This document shows positions 9,049 through 19,447 of a DNA stretch of 64,000 nucleotides, piece by piece; position 1 is the first letter of the stretch; every line of letters starts with the position of its first letter. The position numbers and the translations under genes are program-made. The stretch is from an uncultured Lachnospiraceae bacterium (GTDB taxonomy: Bacteria; Bacillota; Clostridia; Lachnospirales; Lachnospiraceae), in the NCBI GenBank assembly GCA_900316855.1, contig ONEK01000017.1, positions 22,960-86,959 of the forward strand, written 5' to 3'. The notes under the pieces were generated by a model. The model was not told where the DNA came from. It searched no databases and saw only the letters and a list, made by a program, of their open reading frames with translations.

Positions 9049-9147
9049 AGGATTCCTCCAGATAGTAATTATTTAAATAACAAGATATCACCACCGGGAA
9101 ATACAGCCTGTTTTCCCCGGTGATGATACATGAATTTGAGGATTCAG

Positions 9148-9609
9148 TTACTCGATCACTTCAGCGGTACCGCCGGCAGCCTCGATCTTCTCCCTGGCAC
9201 CAGCGCTGTACTTGTTCACCTTGACTGTGAACTTCTTGGACAGGTTGAACTTATCGGAGCCCTTGTCACCGGAGAGAATCTTGATTCCGTCACCGGCATG
9301 ATCAATGACGCCCGCATCCAGAAGAGCCTTTGCATCGATTACGGCGCCGTCCTCGAATGTCTCATCAATCTTCCGGAGGGAAACTGCAACGATGTCTTTC
9401 GCGTTGTAGTTCTTGAAGCCCCTCTTGGGGAGACGTCTGTACAGAGGCATCTGACCGCCTTCAAAACCTGCTCTCGGACGACCGGAACGTGCCTTCTGAC
9501 CCTTGTGACCGAAGCCGGCCTGTTTGCCGTTACCGGAGCCCTGGCCGCGGCCGCGTCTGAAATCGTTGTGCGTAGAGCCCTCAGCAGGCCTTAAATTATT
9601 TAATTCCAT
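9148..9609 (-). CDS. rplO: 50S ribosomal protein L15
   Basis: The 153-residue L15 has the glycine-rich basic N-terminus (GRGQGSGNGKQAGFGHKGQK) that penetrates 23S rRNA and a folded C-terminal half. A GGAGGG site lies before the ATG. It stands between rpmD and secY as usual for the spc operon. Confidence 0.97.
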   Translation of the reverse strand: MELNNLRPAEGSTHNDFRRGRGQGSGNGKQAGFGHKGQKARSGRPRAGFEGGQMPLYRRLPKRGFKNYNAKDIVAVSLRKIDETFEDGAVIDAKALLDAGVIDHAGDGIKILSGDKGSDKFNLSKKFTVKVNKYSAGAREKIEAAGGTAEVIE

Positions 9610-9621
9610 TGTCGTCCCTCC

Positions 9622-9813
9622 TTACTCTGCGTCTTCAACCTTAACGTAGGGAGCGATGAGTCTTAACTGTCCCTGTGTTGCCGCGTTGTCAGGAAGGATA
9701 ACGCTGCTGTTAAGTTTCTTGAAGCCCATGGACTTAATGATCTGCCTGTTCTTCGGAACAGCGCCGATCAGTGATTTAACAAGTGTGATTTTTAACTTCT
9801 TTGTCTCAGCCAT
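9622..9813 (-). CDS. rpmD: 50S ribosomal protein L30
   Basis: This short 63-residue bacterial L30 has the core KITLVKSLIGAVPKNRQIIK. AAAGGAG precedes the ATG. It is located between rpsE and rplO with short spacers. Confidence 0.96.
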   Translation of the reverse strand: MAETKKLKITLVKSLIGAVPKNRQIIKSMGFKKLNSSVILPDNAATQGQLRLIAPYVKVEDAE

Positions 9814-9851
9814 TTCAAACTCCTTTCTGTACTGTCGGGAATCCGGGGGAA

Positions 9852-10364
9852 TCAGCCCTTCAGATCCGCAACAGCCTTGCCGCGTCTTGCTGCAACTTCT
9901 TCAGGAGACTTCAGCTGGGAAAGACCTGCAAGGGTAGCCAGAACGACGTTCTGCTTATTGTTGGAACCAAGAGACTTTGTCCTGATGTTCTTGATACCTG
10001 CAAGCTCGCAGACAGTACGTGCGGGACCGCCGGCGATGATACCGGTACCATCAGGGCTCTTCTTTAACAGAACCTCCGAGGAACCATATTTGCCTACATA
10101 ATCATGCGTAATGGAAGCAACCTCATCCAGGGCTACCGTTACGAGATGCTTGGAGGCATCCTCCTTGCCCTTGCGGATGGCATCCGGAATTTCGGTGGAC
10201 TTTCCAAGGCCCACGCCAACGTGGCCGTTGGAATCACCAACTACGACCAGTGCGGAGAACTTCATGTTGCGGCCGCCTTTTACTACCTTAACGACACGCT
10301 TGATGGTAACGACCTTCTCGGTGAGTTCGCCTAACTGGCTGGGATCAATGATAGAACGCTTCAT
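9852..10364 (-). CDS. rpsE: 30S ribosomal protein S5
   Basis: S5 is needed for decoding accuracy and helicase activity at the mRNA entry. The 170-residue protein holds the double-stranded-RNA-binding N-domain ([20 protein letters not shown]) and the C-domain ([20 protein letters not shown]). The spectinomycin loop looks wild type. AGGAGGAA lies 10 nt from the start. Confidence 0.97.
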   Translation of the reverse strand: MKRSIIDPSQLGELTEKVVTIKRVVKVVKGGRNMKFSALVVVGDSNGHVGVGLGKSTEIPDAIRKGKEDASKHLVTVALDEVASITHDYVGKYGSSEVLLKKSPDGTGIIAGGPARTVCELAGIKNIRTKSLGSNNKQNVVLATLAGLSQLKSPEEVAARRGKAVADLKG

Positions 10365-10382
10365 CTGCTAAATTTCCTCCTG

Positions 10383-10751
10383 TTAGAATTCCAGACCGGC
10401 TTTGCGTGCCGCGTCAGCGAGTGCTGCAACCTTGCCCTGATAAATGAAACCGCCGCGATCGAAAACGACCTTCTTCACGCCCTTTTCGATGGCTCTCTTT
10501 GCGATCAGGTCTCCGATGTACTCAGCAGCTGCTGTGTCATCTGTATTCTTGAGAGCAGCCTTCACGTCCTTCTCAACGGTGCCGGCGGAAACGATGGTCT
10601 TGCCGGCCTCATCATCAATGATCTGCGCATAGATGTGATCATTGGATCTGTAAACGGACAGGCGCGGTCTTTCTGCCGTACCGAAAAAACGGTTGCGGAC
10701 TTTTAAATGCTTCTTCTCGCGAATTAACTTTCTGTTTTCCTTTGTAACCAT
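10383..10751 (-). CDS. rplR: 50S ribosomal protein L18
   Basis: L18 binds 5S rRNA. The 122-residue product shows the family blocks [20 protein letters not shown] and [26 protein letters not shown] precedes the ATG. It sits between rplF and rpsE. Confidence 0.97.
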   Translation of the reverse strand: MVTKENRKLIREKKHLKVRNRFFGTAERPRLSVYRSNDHIYAQIIDDEAGKTIVSAGTVEKDVKAALKNTDDTAAAEYIGDLIAKRAIEKGVKKVVFDRGGFIYQGKVAALADAARKAGLEF

Positions 10752-10767
10752 TCTGCACGCTCCTTAA

Positions 10768-11310
10768 TCAGGCCTTCTTACCTGTCTTGCCCTCTTTGCG
10801 ACGGATAGTTTCATAATCATACTTGATACCCTTGCCCTTATAAGGCTCCGGTGCTCTCTTGGCCCTGATATTAGCGGCGTGCTGTCCTACAGCTTCCTTG
10901 CTGATACCGGAGATGATGATCTTGTTTCCGTCCACCTTGGTCTCAAGGCCTTCGGGGTCGTCCATGTTAACGAGATGGGAATATCCTAAATGCAGTACAA
11001 GGGTCTTGCCCTTCTTCTCTGCACGATAGCCGACACCGTTGATCTCGAGTGTCTTGGTGAAGCCGTCGGTTACACCGACAACCATGTTGTGCAGCAGAGC
11101 TCTGGTCAGACCATGCAGTGCCTTTTCTTTCTTGTCATCAGAGGGTCTTGCTACCTTCAGCTCTCCGTTGTCCTGGGAAATGGTCATTTCTGCAGGGAGA
11201 GTTCTTGTAAGTGTTCCCTTGGGACCCTTCACAGTCACTGTGTTATTTTCTGCTACCGTGACGTTCACGCCGTCAGGAATAGCGATTGGCATTAAACCGA
11301 TACGTGACAT
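10768..11310 (-). CDS. rplF: 50S ribosomal protein L6
   Basis: L6 sits near the factor-binding site of the 50S subunit. The 180 residues contain two alpha/beta repeats and the C-terminal signature [27 protein letters not shown] precedes the ATG. It follows rpsH across a 104-bp spacer. Confidence 0.97.
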   Translation of the reverse strand: MSRIGLMPIAIPDGVNVTVAENNTVTVKGPKGTLTRTLPAEMTISQDNGELKVARPSDDKKEKALHGLTRALLHNMVVGVTDGFTKTLEINGVGYRAEKKGKTLVLHLGYSHLVNMDDPEGLETKVDGNKIIISGISKEAVGQHAANIRAKRAPEPYKGKGIKYDYETIRRKEGKTGKKA

Positions 11311-11414
11311 GCCCGTACCTCCTAAATTCTTGTTTGATTCTGTATGCTGCTTCTTATGTAATCAGCCGGCCCGGGGGTCAATTCCGGGCCCCGCTGATAC
11401 AGTTAAATGGAAAA

Positions 11415-11816
11415 TTACCAGACGAATGCAAGTACTTCGCCGCCGACCTGAAGCTCACGTGCCTTTTTGTCCGTGATGACTCCCTGGTTCGTGGAAAGGA
11501 TGGCCGTTCCGAGTCCGTCCAGAACCTTCGGAACGTTGTCCTTCGATGCATATACACGAAGGCCGGGCTTGGAAATCCTGCGAAGACCGGTCAGGATTCT
11601 GTCGTTCTTGTCCGTGCCGTACTTCAGGGTGATTTTGATATCCTTGAAGCTGCCGTTGTCAACAAGGTCAACAGCCTTTACATATCCCTCCTCCAGCAGA
11701 ATGTTTGCAATGGCAAGCTTCATTTTGGAGCTGGGGATAACAACTGTATCATGTTTTGCTGTATTTGCGTTACGGATTCTTGTAAGCATATCAGCGATCG
11801 GATCACTCATAGACAT
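11415..11816 (-). CDS. rpsH: 30S ribosomal protein S8
   Basis: S8 binds the central domain of 16S rRNA and is the translational repressor of the spc operon in some bacteria. The protein has 133 residues ([20 protein letters not shown] at the start). The start at 11816 has AAAGGAA 9 nt before it; the frame is open far upstream through a repeat array, but that part is not S8-like. Upstream of it lies the tandem array at 11904..12042. Confidence 0.97.
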   Translation of the reverse strand: MSMSDPIADMLTRIRNANTAKHDTVVIPSSKMKLAIANILLEEGYVKAVDLVDNGSFKDIKITLKYGTDKNDRILTGLRRISKPGLRVYASKDNVPKVLDGLGTAILSTNQGVITDKKARELQVGGEVLAFVW

Positions 11817-11903
11817 AATTTTGTTTCCTTTCTGTGCGATATCCTGTTTGTTCGCACTTGGCGGAACCTGTCCGCCAGTTTGCATTGGTTGATCTGTTTG
11901 CCT

Positions 11904-12042
11904 GCATCCCGCGAGCGGAGCCCGCGACAGGCTTTGTTCTCTCCTCGTAAAACAGGGGGCGCATCTCGCGAGCGGAGCTCGCGACAAGCTTTGTTCTCTC
12001 CTCGTAAAACAGGGGGGGCGCATCTCGCGAGCGGAGCTCGCT
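11904..12042. repeat. Tandem repeats with TCGCGAGC hairpins between rpsN and rpsH
   Basis: Copies begin at 11904, 11961 and 12020 (periods 57 and 59 bp). Each holds the palindrome TCGCGAGC-GGA-GCTCGCGA or a near copy, followed in the first two by CTTTGTTCTCTCCTCGTAAA and a run of G. The third copy is truncated. The unit is unrelated in sequence to the rpsK/rpsD array but has the same position logic, inside a ribosomal operon. Confidence 0.9.
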
Positions 12043-12239
12043 CGATGAAAAAAGGGTTCACATTGCCTTCAGGAAAGCCGATTTGTGCCTTCCCGCAGCG
12101 TCTGCGACAAGGACGGGCGTTTCACGCCCTCGCTGCTTCGCAGCGTCTTCGCTCAAAACCCTCCGCCGGACCAAATGCGAGCATTTGTCCGCCGTCCGGT
12201 TTTTCGCTCAGATTGTCTTGACGCTGAGATTGAATTGCC
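12043..12239. other. Hairpin-rich spacer upstream of the tandem array, no gene
   Basis: Several short inverted repeats follow one another (CGCAGCGTCTGCG, GGGCGTTTCACGCCC, GCTGCTTCGCAGC, AAATGCGAGCATTT). No coding frame resembling a known protein is seen on either strand. The whole rpsN-rpsH spacer is 423 bp, whereas a few tens of bases are usual. Confidence 0.6.
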
Positions 12240-12425
12240 TTACCAGGATGCTTTCTTGACGCCCGGGATCTCGCCCTTGTAGGCAAGTTCGCGGAAGCAG
12301 ATGCGGCAGATTCCGTATTTCTTCAGTACGGAATGCGGGCGGCCGCAGATTCTGCAGCGTGTGTAGGCACGCGTCGAGAACTTGGGCTTCATCTGCTGCT
12401 TGATCTTCATGGAAGTCTTAGCCAT
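12240..12425 (-). CDS. rpsN: 30S ribosomal protein S14, zinc-binding type Z
   Basis: The 61-residue protein carries the zinc ligands Cys24, Cys27, Cys40 and Cys43 ([20 protein letters not shown]), which defines the short type Z form. The ATG is preceded by AAAAGGAGAG. It follows rplE by 12 bp. Confidence 0.97.
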   Translation of the reverse strand: MAKTSMKIKQQMKPKFSTRAYTRCRICGRPHSVLKKYGICRICFRELAYKGEIPGVKKASW

Positions 12426-12437
12426 TTTTCTCTCCTT

Positions 12438-12980
12438 TTAGTTCTTTGCAAAAGGCATGCCGAACAGTCTTAACAGCTCTCTTGCTTCCTCGTCTGTCTT
12501 CGCTGTTGTGGTGAAGATGATGTCCATGCCTCTGACCTTGTCAACCTTGTCGAACTCGATCTCAGGGAAGATGATCTGCTCCTTGATGCCGAGTGCGTAG
12601 TTGCCTCTTCCGTCGAAGGAGTTGGGGTTCACACCGCGGAAGTCACGCACGCGGGGCAGTGCGAGGTTTACGAGCCGGTCGAGGAACTCATACATTCTCT
12701 CGCCGCGGAGGGTAACCTTGCAGCCGATCGGCATGCCTTCACGAATCTTGAAGTTGGCGATGGACTTCTTAGCCTTGGTATAGACAGGCTTCTGGCCTGT
12801 GATGGTTGTGAGATCAGCAGCTGCTGCCTCGAGAACCTTCTCGTTCTCCTTGGCTTCGCCGACTGCCATGTTGACAACGATCTTGTCAAGCTTCGGAACC
12901 TGCATCACGTTCGTGTAGCCGAACTTCTTCGTGAGCTGGTCCCTGATCTCATTGTTGTACTGATCTTTAAGTCTACTCAA
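12438..12980 (-). CDS. rplE: 50S ribosomal protein L5
   Basis: L5 binds 5S rRNA in the central protuberance. With the TTG start at 12980 the protein has 180 residues, the family length, and begins (M)[32 protein letters not shown] lies just upstream, while the longer open frame overlaps rplX and is not L5-like. It lies between rplX and rpsN. Confidence 0.96.
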   Translation of the reverse strand: MSRLKDQYNNEIRDQLTKKFGYTNVMQVPKLDKIVVNMAVGEAKENEKVLEAAAADLTTITGQKPVYTKAKKSIANFKIREGMPIGCKVTLRGERMYEFLDRLVNLALPRVRDFRGVNPNSFDGRGNYALGIKEQIIFPEIEFDKVDKVRGMDIIFTTTAKTDEEARELLRLFGMPFAKN

Positions 12981-13002
12981 CGCAATTTCCTCCTTTCCCG
13001 GT

Positions 13003-13314
13003 TCAGTCGATGGTCTTTCCGGTTGCCTTGGCAACACGTACCTTCTTGTCGCCGTCAACCTTGAAGCCGACTCTTGTGGTCTTGCCGTCAACTACCAGCA
13101 TTACATTGGAGAGATCCAGGGGAGCCTCCTTCTCGGAAATGCCGCCGTTCTGGTTCTGCGCTGAAGGCTTGTTATGCTTGGTAACCTTGTTGATTCCCTC
13201 AACGAGAACCTTGTGGTTCTTCACATCGACGCTGGTTACCTTTCCCTCTTTACCGAGGTCCTTGCCGGCGATCACACGAACGGTGTCGCCCTTCTTAATC
13301 TTACTGGTTGCCAT
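13003..13314 (-). CDS. rplX: 50S ribosomal protein L24
   Basis: The 103-residue protein has the KOW motif near its start ([20 protein letters not shown]). It initiates 50S assembly on domain I of 23S rRNA. The start at 13314 is chosen because AAGGAGGA lies just before it; an in-frame ATG 30 nt upstream lacks one. Confidence 0.97.
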   Translation of the reverse strand: MATSKIKKGDTVRVIAGKDLGKEGKVTSVDVKNHKVLVEGINKVTKHNKPSAQNQNGGISEKEAPLDLSNVMLVVDGKTTRVGFKVDGDKKVRVAKATGKTID

Positions 13315-13324
13315 ACCGTCCTCC

Positions 13325-13693
13325 TTATAATACTTCCGGTGCAAGGGAGAGGATCTTCATGAACTTCTTCTCACGAAGCTCTCTTGCTACAGGTCCGAAA
13401 ATACGCGTTCCTGTGGGAGTCAGATCGTCCTTGATGATAACAGCTGCGTTCTCATCAAATCTGATGTAGGAGCCGTCTTTTCTGCGGGTCTCACGGACTG
13501 TGCGAACAACAACAGCCTTGACAACGTCGCCCTTCTTTACCATGCCGTCCGGAATGGCATCCTTGACAGTTGCAACAATGACATCACCGATCCGGGCATA
13601 TCTTCTGGTGGAGCCGCCGTTCACACGGATGCAGAGGAGCTCTCTGGCACCGGTGTTATCAGCGACCTTCAGTCTGCTTTCCTGCTGAATCAT
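13325..13693 (-). CDS. rplN: 50S ribosomal protein L14
   Basis: L14 lies at the intersubunit face. The 122 residues are near-canonical ([20 protein letters not shown]). AAAGGA precedes the ATG. It sits between rpsQ and rplX. Confidence 0.98.
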   Translation of the reverse strand: MIQQESRLKVADNTGARELLCIRVNGGSTRRYARIGDVIVATVKDAIPDGMVKKGDVVKAVVVRTVRETRRKDGSYIRFDENAAVIIKDDLTPTGTRIFGPVARELREKKFMKILSLAPEVL

Positions 13694-13735
13694 GTCTTAG
13701 TCCTTTCTGATAAACGAAATCAGCGAAAGGTGAAA

Positions 13736-13993
13736 TTACTTCGCCTTCTCAACGACGGAAACGACTCTCCATCTCTTTGTCTTGGAAAGAGGTCTTGTCT
13801 CCATAACCCTGACGGTATCGCCGATGCCGCACTCGTTCTTCTCGTCGTGTGCTTTTAACTTGTAGGTTCTCTTAACAATCTTACCGATCACCGGATGCTT
13901 TACGTGGTCCTCAATGGCAACAACGACGGTCTTGTCCATCTTGTCGCTGACAACCTTACCGATGCGGACTTTTCTTAAGTTTCTTGCTTCCAC
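13736..13993 (-). CDS. rpsQ: 30S ribosomal protein S17
   Basis: S17 is an OB-fold primary binder of 16S rRNA. The 85-residue product shows [20 protein letters not shown]. It starts at GTG 13993 with AAAGGAG 8 nt upstream. Confidence 0.97.
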   Translation of the reverse strand: MEARNLRKVRIGKVVSDKMDKTVVVAIEDHVKHPVIGKIVKRTYKLKAHDEKNECGIGDTVRVMETRPLSKTKRWRVVSVVEKAK

Positions 13994-14028
13994 GGTATTG
14001 TCTCCTTTCCGAAATCCCTGAAGGCTCC

Positions 14029-14235
14029 TTAGTTTGCTTTCTTCGCTGCGTTGATCGCTGTCTCGATCCGGGCGATATTCCTGCGGACCTCAGTGATTCT
14101 TGCAGTGTTGGACAGCTGGTTTGTTGCGTTCTGGAATCTCAGATTGAAGAGTTCCTTCTTTGCGGAAGTAAGTTCCTCGTTTAATTCTTCTGCGGACTTA
14201 TTCTGTAATTCCTTGTTAAATTCTGTAGACTTCAT
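14029..14235 (-). CDS. rpmC: 50S ribosomal protein L29
   Basis: This is a 68-residue two-helix protein at the tunnel exit ([20 protein letters not shown]). Its ATG overlaps the rplP stop codon as ATGA, indicating translational coupling. Confidence 0.97.
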   Translation of the reverse strand: MKSTEFNKELQNKSAEELNEELTSAKKELFNLRFQNATNQLSNTARITEVRRNIARIETAINAAKKAN

Positions 14236-14666
14236 GCGTTTGCACCGCCTTCCTTCACTGTCTCTTTGGCGATGATCTTCGTTGTCACGGGAAGCTTCGT
14301 TCCTGCAAGGCGGAGTGCCTCTTTGGCCTGCTCTTCCGGAACACCGGCGATCTCGAACATGACTCTGCCAGGCTTTACAACGGATACCCAGAACTCAACG
14401 GCGCCCTTTCCGGAACCCATTCGGGCTTCAGCGGGGTGTCTTGTGATGGGCTTGTCAGGGAAAATCTTGATCCATACCTGGCCGCCACGCTTAATGTAAC
14501 GTGTCAGGGCAACACGGGCTGCCTCGATCTGATTGGCCCTGATCCAGCCGGGCTCAGTAGCTACCAGACCGAAATCACCGTAGGAAACGGTGTTGCCGCG
14601 CTGTGCAGAACCTTTCAGTCTTGCACGGAACTGCTTACGATATTTAACTCTCTTCGGCATTAACAT
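14232..14666 (-). CDS. rplP: 50S ribosomal protein L16
   Basis: L16 organises the A-site region and tRNA binding. It has 144 residues with [20 protein letters not shown] near the start. The first ATG (14666) is preferred over the one two codons later because GGAGGTG lies about 10 nt upstream of it. It shares 4 bp with rpmC. Confidence 0.97.
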   Translation of the reverse strand: MLMPKRVKYRKQFRARLKGSAQRGNTVSYGDFGLVATEPGWIRANQIEAARVALTRYIKRGGQVWIKIFPDKPITRHPAEARMGSGKGAVEFWVSVVKPGRVMFEIAGVPEEQAKEALRLAGTKLPVTTKIIAKETVKEGGANA

Positions 14667-14668
14667 AA

Positions 14669-15349
14669 TTAGTTAGCACCTCCTTCTGCTGCAGCGGGAG
14701 CTGCCTGCTCGTTCTTCTTCGCCGGAAGAACTTCGCCCTTGTAGATCCATACCTTGACGCCGACCCTGCCGTAGGTGGTTGCGGCTTCCGCGAAGCCGTA
14801 ATCAATATCGGCACGCAGTGTCTGCAGCGGAATGGTTCCGTCGGAGTAGGTCTCGGTACGTGCGATATCCGCGCCGCCGAGTCTGCCGCCGCAGGAAGCC
14901 TTGATTCCAAGCGCACCGGTCTTCATGGTTCTCGTCATAGCGGACTTCATGGCACGGCGGAAGGAAACACGGTTCTCCAGCTGCTGCGCGATGTTCTCGG
15001 CAACGAGCTGTGCGTCCTTATCGGGTCTCTTGATCTCCTTGATTTCGAGAACGACCTTCTTGGAAGTGTATCGGGATAATTCCTTCTTGGTCTTCTCGAT
15101 TTCCTCACCGCCCTTGCCGATGACAACGCCGGGCTTTGCGGTATAAACGGTTACCTTTACGCGCTCAGAGGTTCTCTCGATTTCGATCTTGGAAACGCCT
15201 GCAGCCAGGAGTTTCTTCTTGAGGAACTTTCTGATGTTGTAATCTTCTACCAGATCGTCTGAGAAATTCTTTCCTTCGGCGTACCATCTGGAATCCCAGT
15301 CCTTGATGATGCCGACTCTCAGGCCATGAGGATTAACTTTCTGTCCCAT
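14669..15349 (-). CDS. rpsC: 30S ribosomal protein S3
   Basis: S3 lines the mRNA entry tunnel. The 226-residue protein has the N-terminal KH domain ([20 protein letters not shown]) and the C-terminal S3 domain. The alanine-rich tail is short. AAAGGAG precedes the ATG, and the stop lies 2 bp before rplP. Confidence 0.98.
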   Translation of the reverse strand: MGQKVNPHGLRVGIIKDWDSRWYAEGKNFSDDLVEDYNIRKFLKKKLLAAGVSKIEIERTSERVKVTVYTAKPGVVIGKGGEEIEKTKKELSRYTSKKVVLEIKEIKRPDKDAQLVAENIAQQLENRVSFRRAMKSAMTRTMKTGALGIKASCGGRLGGADIARTETYSDGTIPLQTLRADIDYGFAEAATTYGRVGVKVWIYKGEVLPAKKNEQAAPAAAEGGAN

Positions 15350-15375
15350 TATAGGCTCCTTTCAATCATCCTTAA

Positions 15376-15807
15376 TTACTTGTTCTCAGCCTTGTCTTCT
15401 GCAGGCTGAGCAGCTTCCGCCTTCTTCTCGTCAAGGACGATCGTAAGGTTGGACATTCTCTTCTGAATCCTGTAAGCCCTGCCCTGTGCACGAGGCTGAA
15501 TCCTCTTCATGATGGGGCCGTTGCTGGCGTTGCACTCTGCAACATACAGGTTCGCTGCGTTCATGCCGAGGTTGTTCTCAGCATTCGCAACTGCGGAATT
15601 TAATAACTTAAGAATAACTTCCGAAGCGTATCTCGGATTGTACTGCAGGATTCCGATTGCTGTCGTTACGTCCTTGCCTCTGATGGCATCCATAACGTAG
15701 CATGCTTTCTGTACCGGAATTCTTGCATATGTGAGCTTTGCGTGAGGTCTTGTTTCATGGACCGCATTTCTGGCTCTCTTGATCTGACTTCTATGTCCTA
15801 ATGCCAT
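15376..15807 (-). CDS. rplV: 50S ribosomal protein L22
   Basis: L22 extends a beta-hairpin into the exit tunnel near the macrolide site. The 143 residues contain MKRIQPRAQGRAYRIQKRMS at the hairpin, without an obvious resistance change. The C-terminal 20 residues are an acidic and alanine-rich tail. AAAGGAG lies before the ATG. Confidence 0.97.
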   Translation of the reverse strand: MALGHRSQIKRARNAVHETRPHAKLTYARIPVQKACYVMDAIRGKDVTTAIGILQYNPRYASEVILKLLNSAVANAENNLGMNAANLYVAECNASNGPIMKRIQPRAQGRAYRIQKRMSNLTIVLDEKKAEAAQPAEDKAENK

Positions 15808-15852
15808 AGGTCTGAACTCCTTTCAATTATGGGTAGAACCCGCTTAAGGTGA

Positions 15853-16143
15853 TTACCTTGCGCCCGAAGCGGACTCATTCTTGTTGTTTCCGTTGTGACC
15901 ACGGAAGGTTCTGGTCTGAACAAACTCGCCGAGCTTGTGGCCGACCATATCTTCTGTGATATAAACCGGAACATGCTTCCTGCCGTCATGAACAGCGATC
16001 GTATGTCCTACAAAAGACGGGAAAATCGTGGAGCGGCGGGACCAGGTCTTAATGACCTGCTTGTCACCGGCAGCATTCATTGCGTCTATCTTCTTTAAAA
16101 GGCTCGCGTCAGCGAAAGGTCCTTTTTTAAGTGATCTTGCCAT
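15853..16143 (-). CDS. rpsS: 30S ribosomal protein S19
   Basis: S19 is in the 30S head next to S13. The 96-residue product starts [20 protein letters not shown] and contains the [20 protein letters not shown] block. GAGGAGG precedes the ATG. Confidence 0.98.
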   Translation of the reverse strand: MARSLKKGPFADASLLKKIDAMNAAGDKQVIKTWSRRSTIFPSFVGHTIAVHDGRKHVPVYITEDMVGHKLGEFVQTRTFRGHNGNNKNESASGAR

Positions 16144-16158
16144 TTTCTTCCTCCTCTA

Positions 16159-16998
16159 TCACTTGATGGCTTTGCCGTTCCTTCTTCTGACGATGAGCTT
16201 ATCAGAAGCCTTGTGACGACGTGTCTTGAGACCCATAGCAGGCTTGCCCCAGGGGGTGCTCGGACCGGGACGGCCTACAGGTGCCTTGCCTTCACCACCA
16301 CCATGAGGGTGATCGTTCGGGTTCATAACAGAACCGCGGACATGAGGACGAATACCCATGTGACGGATACGACCAGCTTTACCATAATTGATCAGGTTGT
16401 GATCAATGTTGCCAACCACACCAACGGTTGCGCGGCATGCAAGAGGAACCATTCTCATCTCGCCGGAGGGAAGACGCAGTGTTGCGTAGCCGTTCTCCTT
16501 CGCCATGAGCTGTGCGGATGCACCGGCAGTTCTTGCCATCTGTCCGCCCTTTCCGGGGATGAGCTCGATGTTGTGTACCAGGGTACCAACAGGGATCTCG
16601 GAAAGAGGAAGGCAGTTGCCGACTCTTACCTCGGCCTTGGCTCCGTTCATGACCTTCATTCCGTCGGTCAGGCCCTGAGGCGCGAGGATGTAGCTCTTCT
16701 CACCGTCTGCATAGACGATCAGGGCCACGTTTGCGGTTCTGTTGGGATCGTACTCGATTCCAATGACCGTTGCGGGAACGTCATCCTTCAGTCTCCTGAA
16801 GTCTACGTTTCTGTACTTCTGTCTGTTTCCGCCGCCGCGGTGCCGAACAGTCATCTTGCCCTGATTGTTGCGGCCGGCGTTCTTCTTCTTGGAAGCAATG
16901 AGGCTCTTCTCGGGAGTCTTCTTGGTTACTTCTGCGAAGTCAGAACCGGACATGTTGCGTCTGGACGGGGTATAAGCGGTATACTTTTTAATTCCCAT
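16159..16998 (-). CDS. rplB: 50S ribosomal protein L2
   Basis: L2 is required for subunit joining and peptidyl transfer. The 279-residue protein includes the conserved [20 protein letters not shown] segment (about 235-254) with the family's essential histidine just before it (NDHPHGGG). AAGGAG lies before the ATG. A spacer of 181 bp separates it from rplW, longer than usual and without a gene. Confidence 0.98.
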   Translation of the reverse strand: MGIKKYTAYTPSRRNMSGSDFAEVTKKTPEKSLIASKKKNAGRNNQGKMTVRHRGGGNRQKYRNVDFRRLKDDVPATVIGIEYDPNRTANVALIVYADGEKSYILAPQGLTDGMKVMNGAKAEVRVGNCLPLSEIPVGTLVHNIELIPGKGGQMARTAGASAQLMAKENGYATLRLPSGEMRMVPLACRATVGVVGNIDHNLINYGKAGRIRHMGIRPHVRGSVMNPNDHPHGGGEGKAPVGRPGPSTPWGKPAMGLKTRRHKASDKLIVRRRNGKAIK

Positions 16999-17179
16999 GA
17001 TTCTTAACTCCTTGTATTGATATGTTCACCGCATTCATCCGGCGATCACTGAATGTCCGCATTGGTTCGTTCTGTGGTTTCACGGGATCCGCGACCTTCC
17101 AGCACGTTTTCGCGCGTCCGTTCTTTTCCGCCGGAGAATATCGAATTTCAGGTTCCGGGGCTTCCACCCGGATGCTTTT

Positions 17180-17479
17180 TTACAGACCGGAGAAGAACTC
17201 GATGTCCTTGGAATCCTCAGTCAGGAAAACCACGGCCTTCTTGCCTCTTGCAGTCTTGCCCTCTACCATGCCTCTTCTCTTGGTCTTGGGCCTTACCGTA
17301 ATGGTGTTGACTCTCTTGACCTTCACGCCGTCGAAGAGCTTCTCGACTGCTTCTTTGATCTGAATCTTGTTTGCTTCCGGATGTACATAGAACGTGTACT
17401 TCTTATCAGCAGTGATGTTCATTGACTTCTCAGTCAGAACCGGTTTCAGGATGACATCATAATATCCAAGTGCTGCCAT
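17180..17479 (-). CDS. rplW: 50S ribosomal protein L23
   Basis: L23 is the docking site for trigger factor and SRP at the exit tunnel. The 99-residue product starts [20 protein letters not shown]. The ATG at 17479 shares one base with the rplD stop (TAATG) and has GGAGGT inside rplD, so the two genes are translationally coupled. Confidence 0.97.
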   Translation of the reverse strand: MAALGYYDVILKPVLTEKSMNITADKKYTFYVHPEANKIQIKEAVEKLFDGVKVKRVNTITVRPKTKRRGMVEGKTARGKKAVVFLTEDSKDIEFFSGL

Positions 17480-18102
17480 TATGCGTACACCTCCTCGATC
17501 TTGGAAACGGCATCCTTTGTCAGGATGACGCACTGTGCATTCATCACGTCATAGGTGTTGATCTCGTTGGTTGCATAGAACTTGACGGCCGGAAGATTCT
17601 TCGCGGAACGATAAGCGTTCTCGTTCGCATCACCGGTGACAACCAGGGTCTTGCCGGCTGCCTTCAGGTTCTCGAGAACCTTCGCGAAATCCTTCGTCTT
17701 CGGAGCGTCGAACTTCAGCTCGTCAACGACGATCAGCTTGCCGCCGGACAGGCGGTCGCTCAGGGCGGACTTCAGCGCAGCCCTCTTTTCCTTCTTGTTG
17801 AGCTTGAAGGAATAATCGCGCGGAACGGGAGCAAAAACGACACCGCCGTGTGTCCACTGGGGAGCACGGGTGGAACCCTGTCTTGCGTGGCCGGTTCCCT
17901 TCTGTCTCCAGGGCTTTCTGCCGCCGCCGGAAACCTCGGAACGGGTCTTGGCCTTCTGCGTTCCCTGACGGTTGTCAGCCAGCTGCTGAACAATTGCCAT
18001 GTGAACGAGATGCTCATTTACTTCTACACCGAAGATGGAATCAGCAAGCTCGATCTTGTCGACCTCTTTGCCTTCCATGTTGTAAACAGATACGTTTGCC
18101 AT
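17479..18102 (-). CDS. rplD: 50S ribosomal protein L4
   Basis: L4 lines the tunnel constriction and in Enterobacteria represses the S10 operon. The 207 residues include the loop [20 protein letters not shown] near 65-85, wild type in appearance. AAAGGAGGA precedes the ATG. Confidence 0.97.
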   Translation of the reverse strand: MANVSVYNMEGKEVDKIELADSIFGVEVNEHLVHMAIVQQLADNRQGTQKAKTRSEVSGGGRKPWRQKGTGHARQGSTRAPQWTHGGVVFAPVPRDYSFKLNKKEKRAALKSALSDRLSGGKLIVVDELKFDAPKTKDFAKVLENLKAAGKTLVVTGDANENAYRSAKNLPAVKFYATNEINTYDVMNAQCVILTKDAVSKIEEVYA

Positions 18103-18132
18103 TGTTGGTTAATCCTCCTTTCTTCCGAATGA

Positions 18133-18813
18133 TCAGGCCTCGACCTTCGTCGTCTCCTTGATTGTCACAAGGCCCTTCTTGGGTCCGGGAACGGCACCCT
18201 TTACCAGGATGAGGTTCTTGTCTGCGTCGACTCTGACAATCTCAAGATTCCGTACGGTCGCCTGTGTAACGCCTACATGGCCGGGCATAACCTTGCCCTT
18301 GTATACACGGCTCGGATCGGAAGAAGAGTTATTGGAACCCTGATGACGATGGAACTTGGAACCATGTCCCATAGGTCCTCTGTGCTGTCCCTTCTGGATG
18401 GCGGAGAGGAATCCCTTGCCGCGTGTAGTAGCGGTAACATCCACTCTGTCGCCTTCCGCAAAGATATCAGCCTTGATCTCAGCGCCAAGCTGATAGTCAG
18501 CGCTGTTCTCAAAACGGAACTCACGGATGTACTTCTTGCTGGACGTGCCGGCCTTTTCGAAGTGACCCTTCTGGGCCTTGTTCACACCATGACGGTGAGC
18601 AACCTCGACCTTGCCGTTCTTATCCTTGCTCTTTGCGCGGTCTACCGCGTCAACTGTAGCTACCTGAACAGCCTCATAGCCGTCGTTCTCAACGGTCTTG
18701 AGCTGCGTCACCACGTTGGGATCTGCTTCCAGGACAGTGACGGGAACAAGAGTGCCGTCTTCCTTGAAGATCTGTGTCATACCGACCTTCGTTGCAAGTA
18801 TTGCCTTCTTCAT
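18133..18813 (-). CDS. rplC: 50S ribosomal protein L3
   Basis: L3 reaches the peptidyl transferase centre. The 226-residue protein shows the conserved loop [20 protein letters not shown] with the usual glutamine/histidine residues. AAAGAGG lies before the ATG. It is 316 bp from rpsJ, an unusually long gap. Confidence 0.97.
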   Translation of the reverse strand: MKKAILATKVGMTQIFKEDGTLVPVTVLEADPNVVTQLKTVENDGYEAVQVATVDAVDRAKSKDKNGKVEVAHRHGVNKAQKGHFEKAGTSSKKYIREFRFENSADYQLGAEIKADIFAEGDRVDVTATTRGKGFLSAIQKGQHRGPMGHGSKFHRHQGSNNSSSDPSRVYKGKVMPGHVGVTQATVRNLEIVRVDADKNLILVKGAVPGPKKGLVTIKETTKVEA

Positions 18814-19129
18814 TTTCTACCTCTTTCTGCCACATTTACCGTGGCGTTGTAACACCTCGTGCGGTGTTAATCCCTACAGCGGATATCCGGATGACCGGAA
18901 GTGTGATTCCTTGCCCGGGGACCCCAGTCTGCTGTCTGACTGCCGGCTGACCTTGCCGCTGTCCTCGTGTCATTCGCTCTCCCGCAGGCCTGGCGTTCAC
19001 AGGTTGCCCTGCCCCGGGGATATCATTCTAGTAGAGGTTCTATGTGACGCATCTCTATATAGGAAGAAATGCGTTCTGCAAACCGGATGGATCCGGTCAG
19101 CATACAGTGTTTCCGGTCCTTTGCAGGAC
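18814..19129. other. 316-bp spacer between rpsJ and rplC, no gene
   Basis: The spacer has a stem TAACACC...GGTGTTA at 18850..18869, just upstream of rplC, a stem ACGCAT...ATGCGT near 19047..19072, and CCGGAT-CC-ATCCGG near 19084. TTGCAG and TATAGA 16 bp apart on the minus strand (around 19054..19081) could be an internal promoter. It might be an RNA leader regulating rplC and the genes after it; I recognise no known motif. Confidence 0.4.
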
Positions 19130-19447
19130 TTACCGGGTCTGCATCTTGACGTTGATGTAGACACCTGCAGGCATCTCCAGACGCTGAAGAGCATCAATCG
19201 TCTTCTGCGTAGGAGTGATCACATCGATCAGTCTCTTGTGTGTTCTCTGCTCGAACTGCTCACGGCTGTCCTTATACTTATGAACCGCACGAAGGATGGT
19301 AACAACCTCCTTCTTCGTGGGAAGCGGAACAGGACCGCTCACCTGGGACCCGCTCTTCTTCACGGTATCGATGATCTTCCTTGCGGAAGCATCGATGAGC
19401 TCATGATCGTATGCCTTTAACGTGATTCTCATTACCTGATTTGCCAT
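19130..19447 (-). CDS. rpsJ: 30S ribosomal protein S10
   Basis: S10 (NusE) acts in the ribosome and in antitermination. The 105-residue product has [20 protein letters not shown] near the start. The start at 19447 is set by AAGGAGGCG about 10 nt upstream; an earlier in-frame ATG has no such site. It is the first gene of the S10 operon, with a leader of about 340 nt. Confidence 0.97.
   Translation of the reverse strand: MANQVMRITLKAYDHELIDASARKIIDTVKKSGSQVSGPVPLPTKKEVVTILRAVHKYKDSREQFEQRTHKRLIDVITPTQKTIDALQRLEMPAGVYINVKMQTR

Noticed and set aside
11807..12061. Upstream in-frame extension of rpsH and an overlapping ORF through the repeats
   Set aside because: The peptides are repeat translations; S8 starts at 11816 with its own ribosome binding site.
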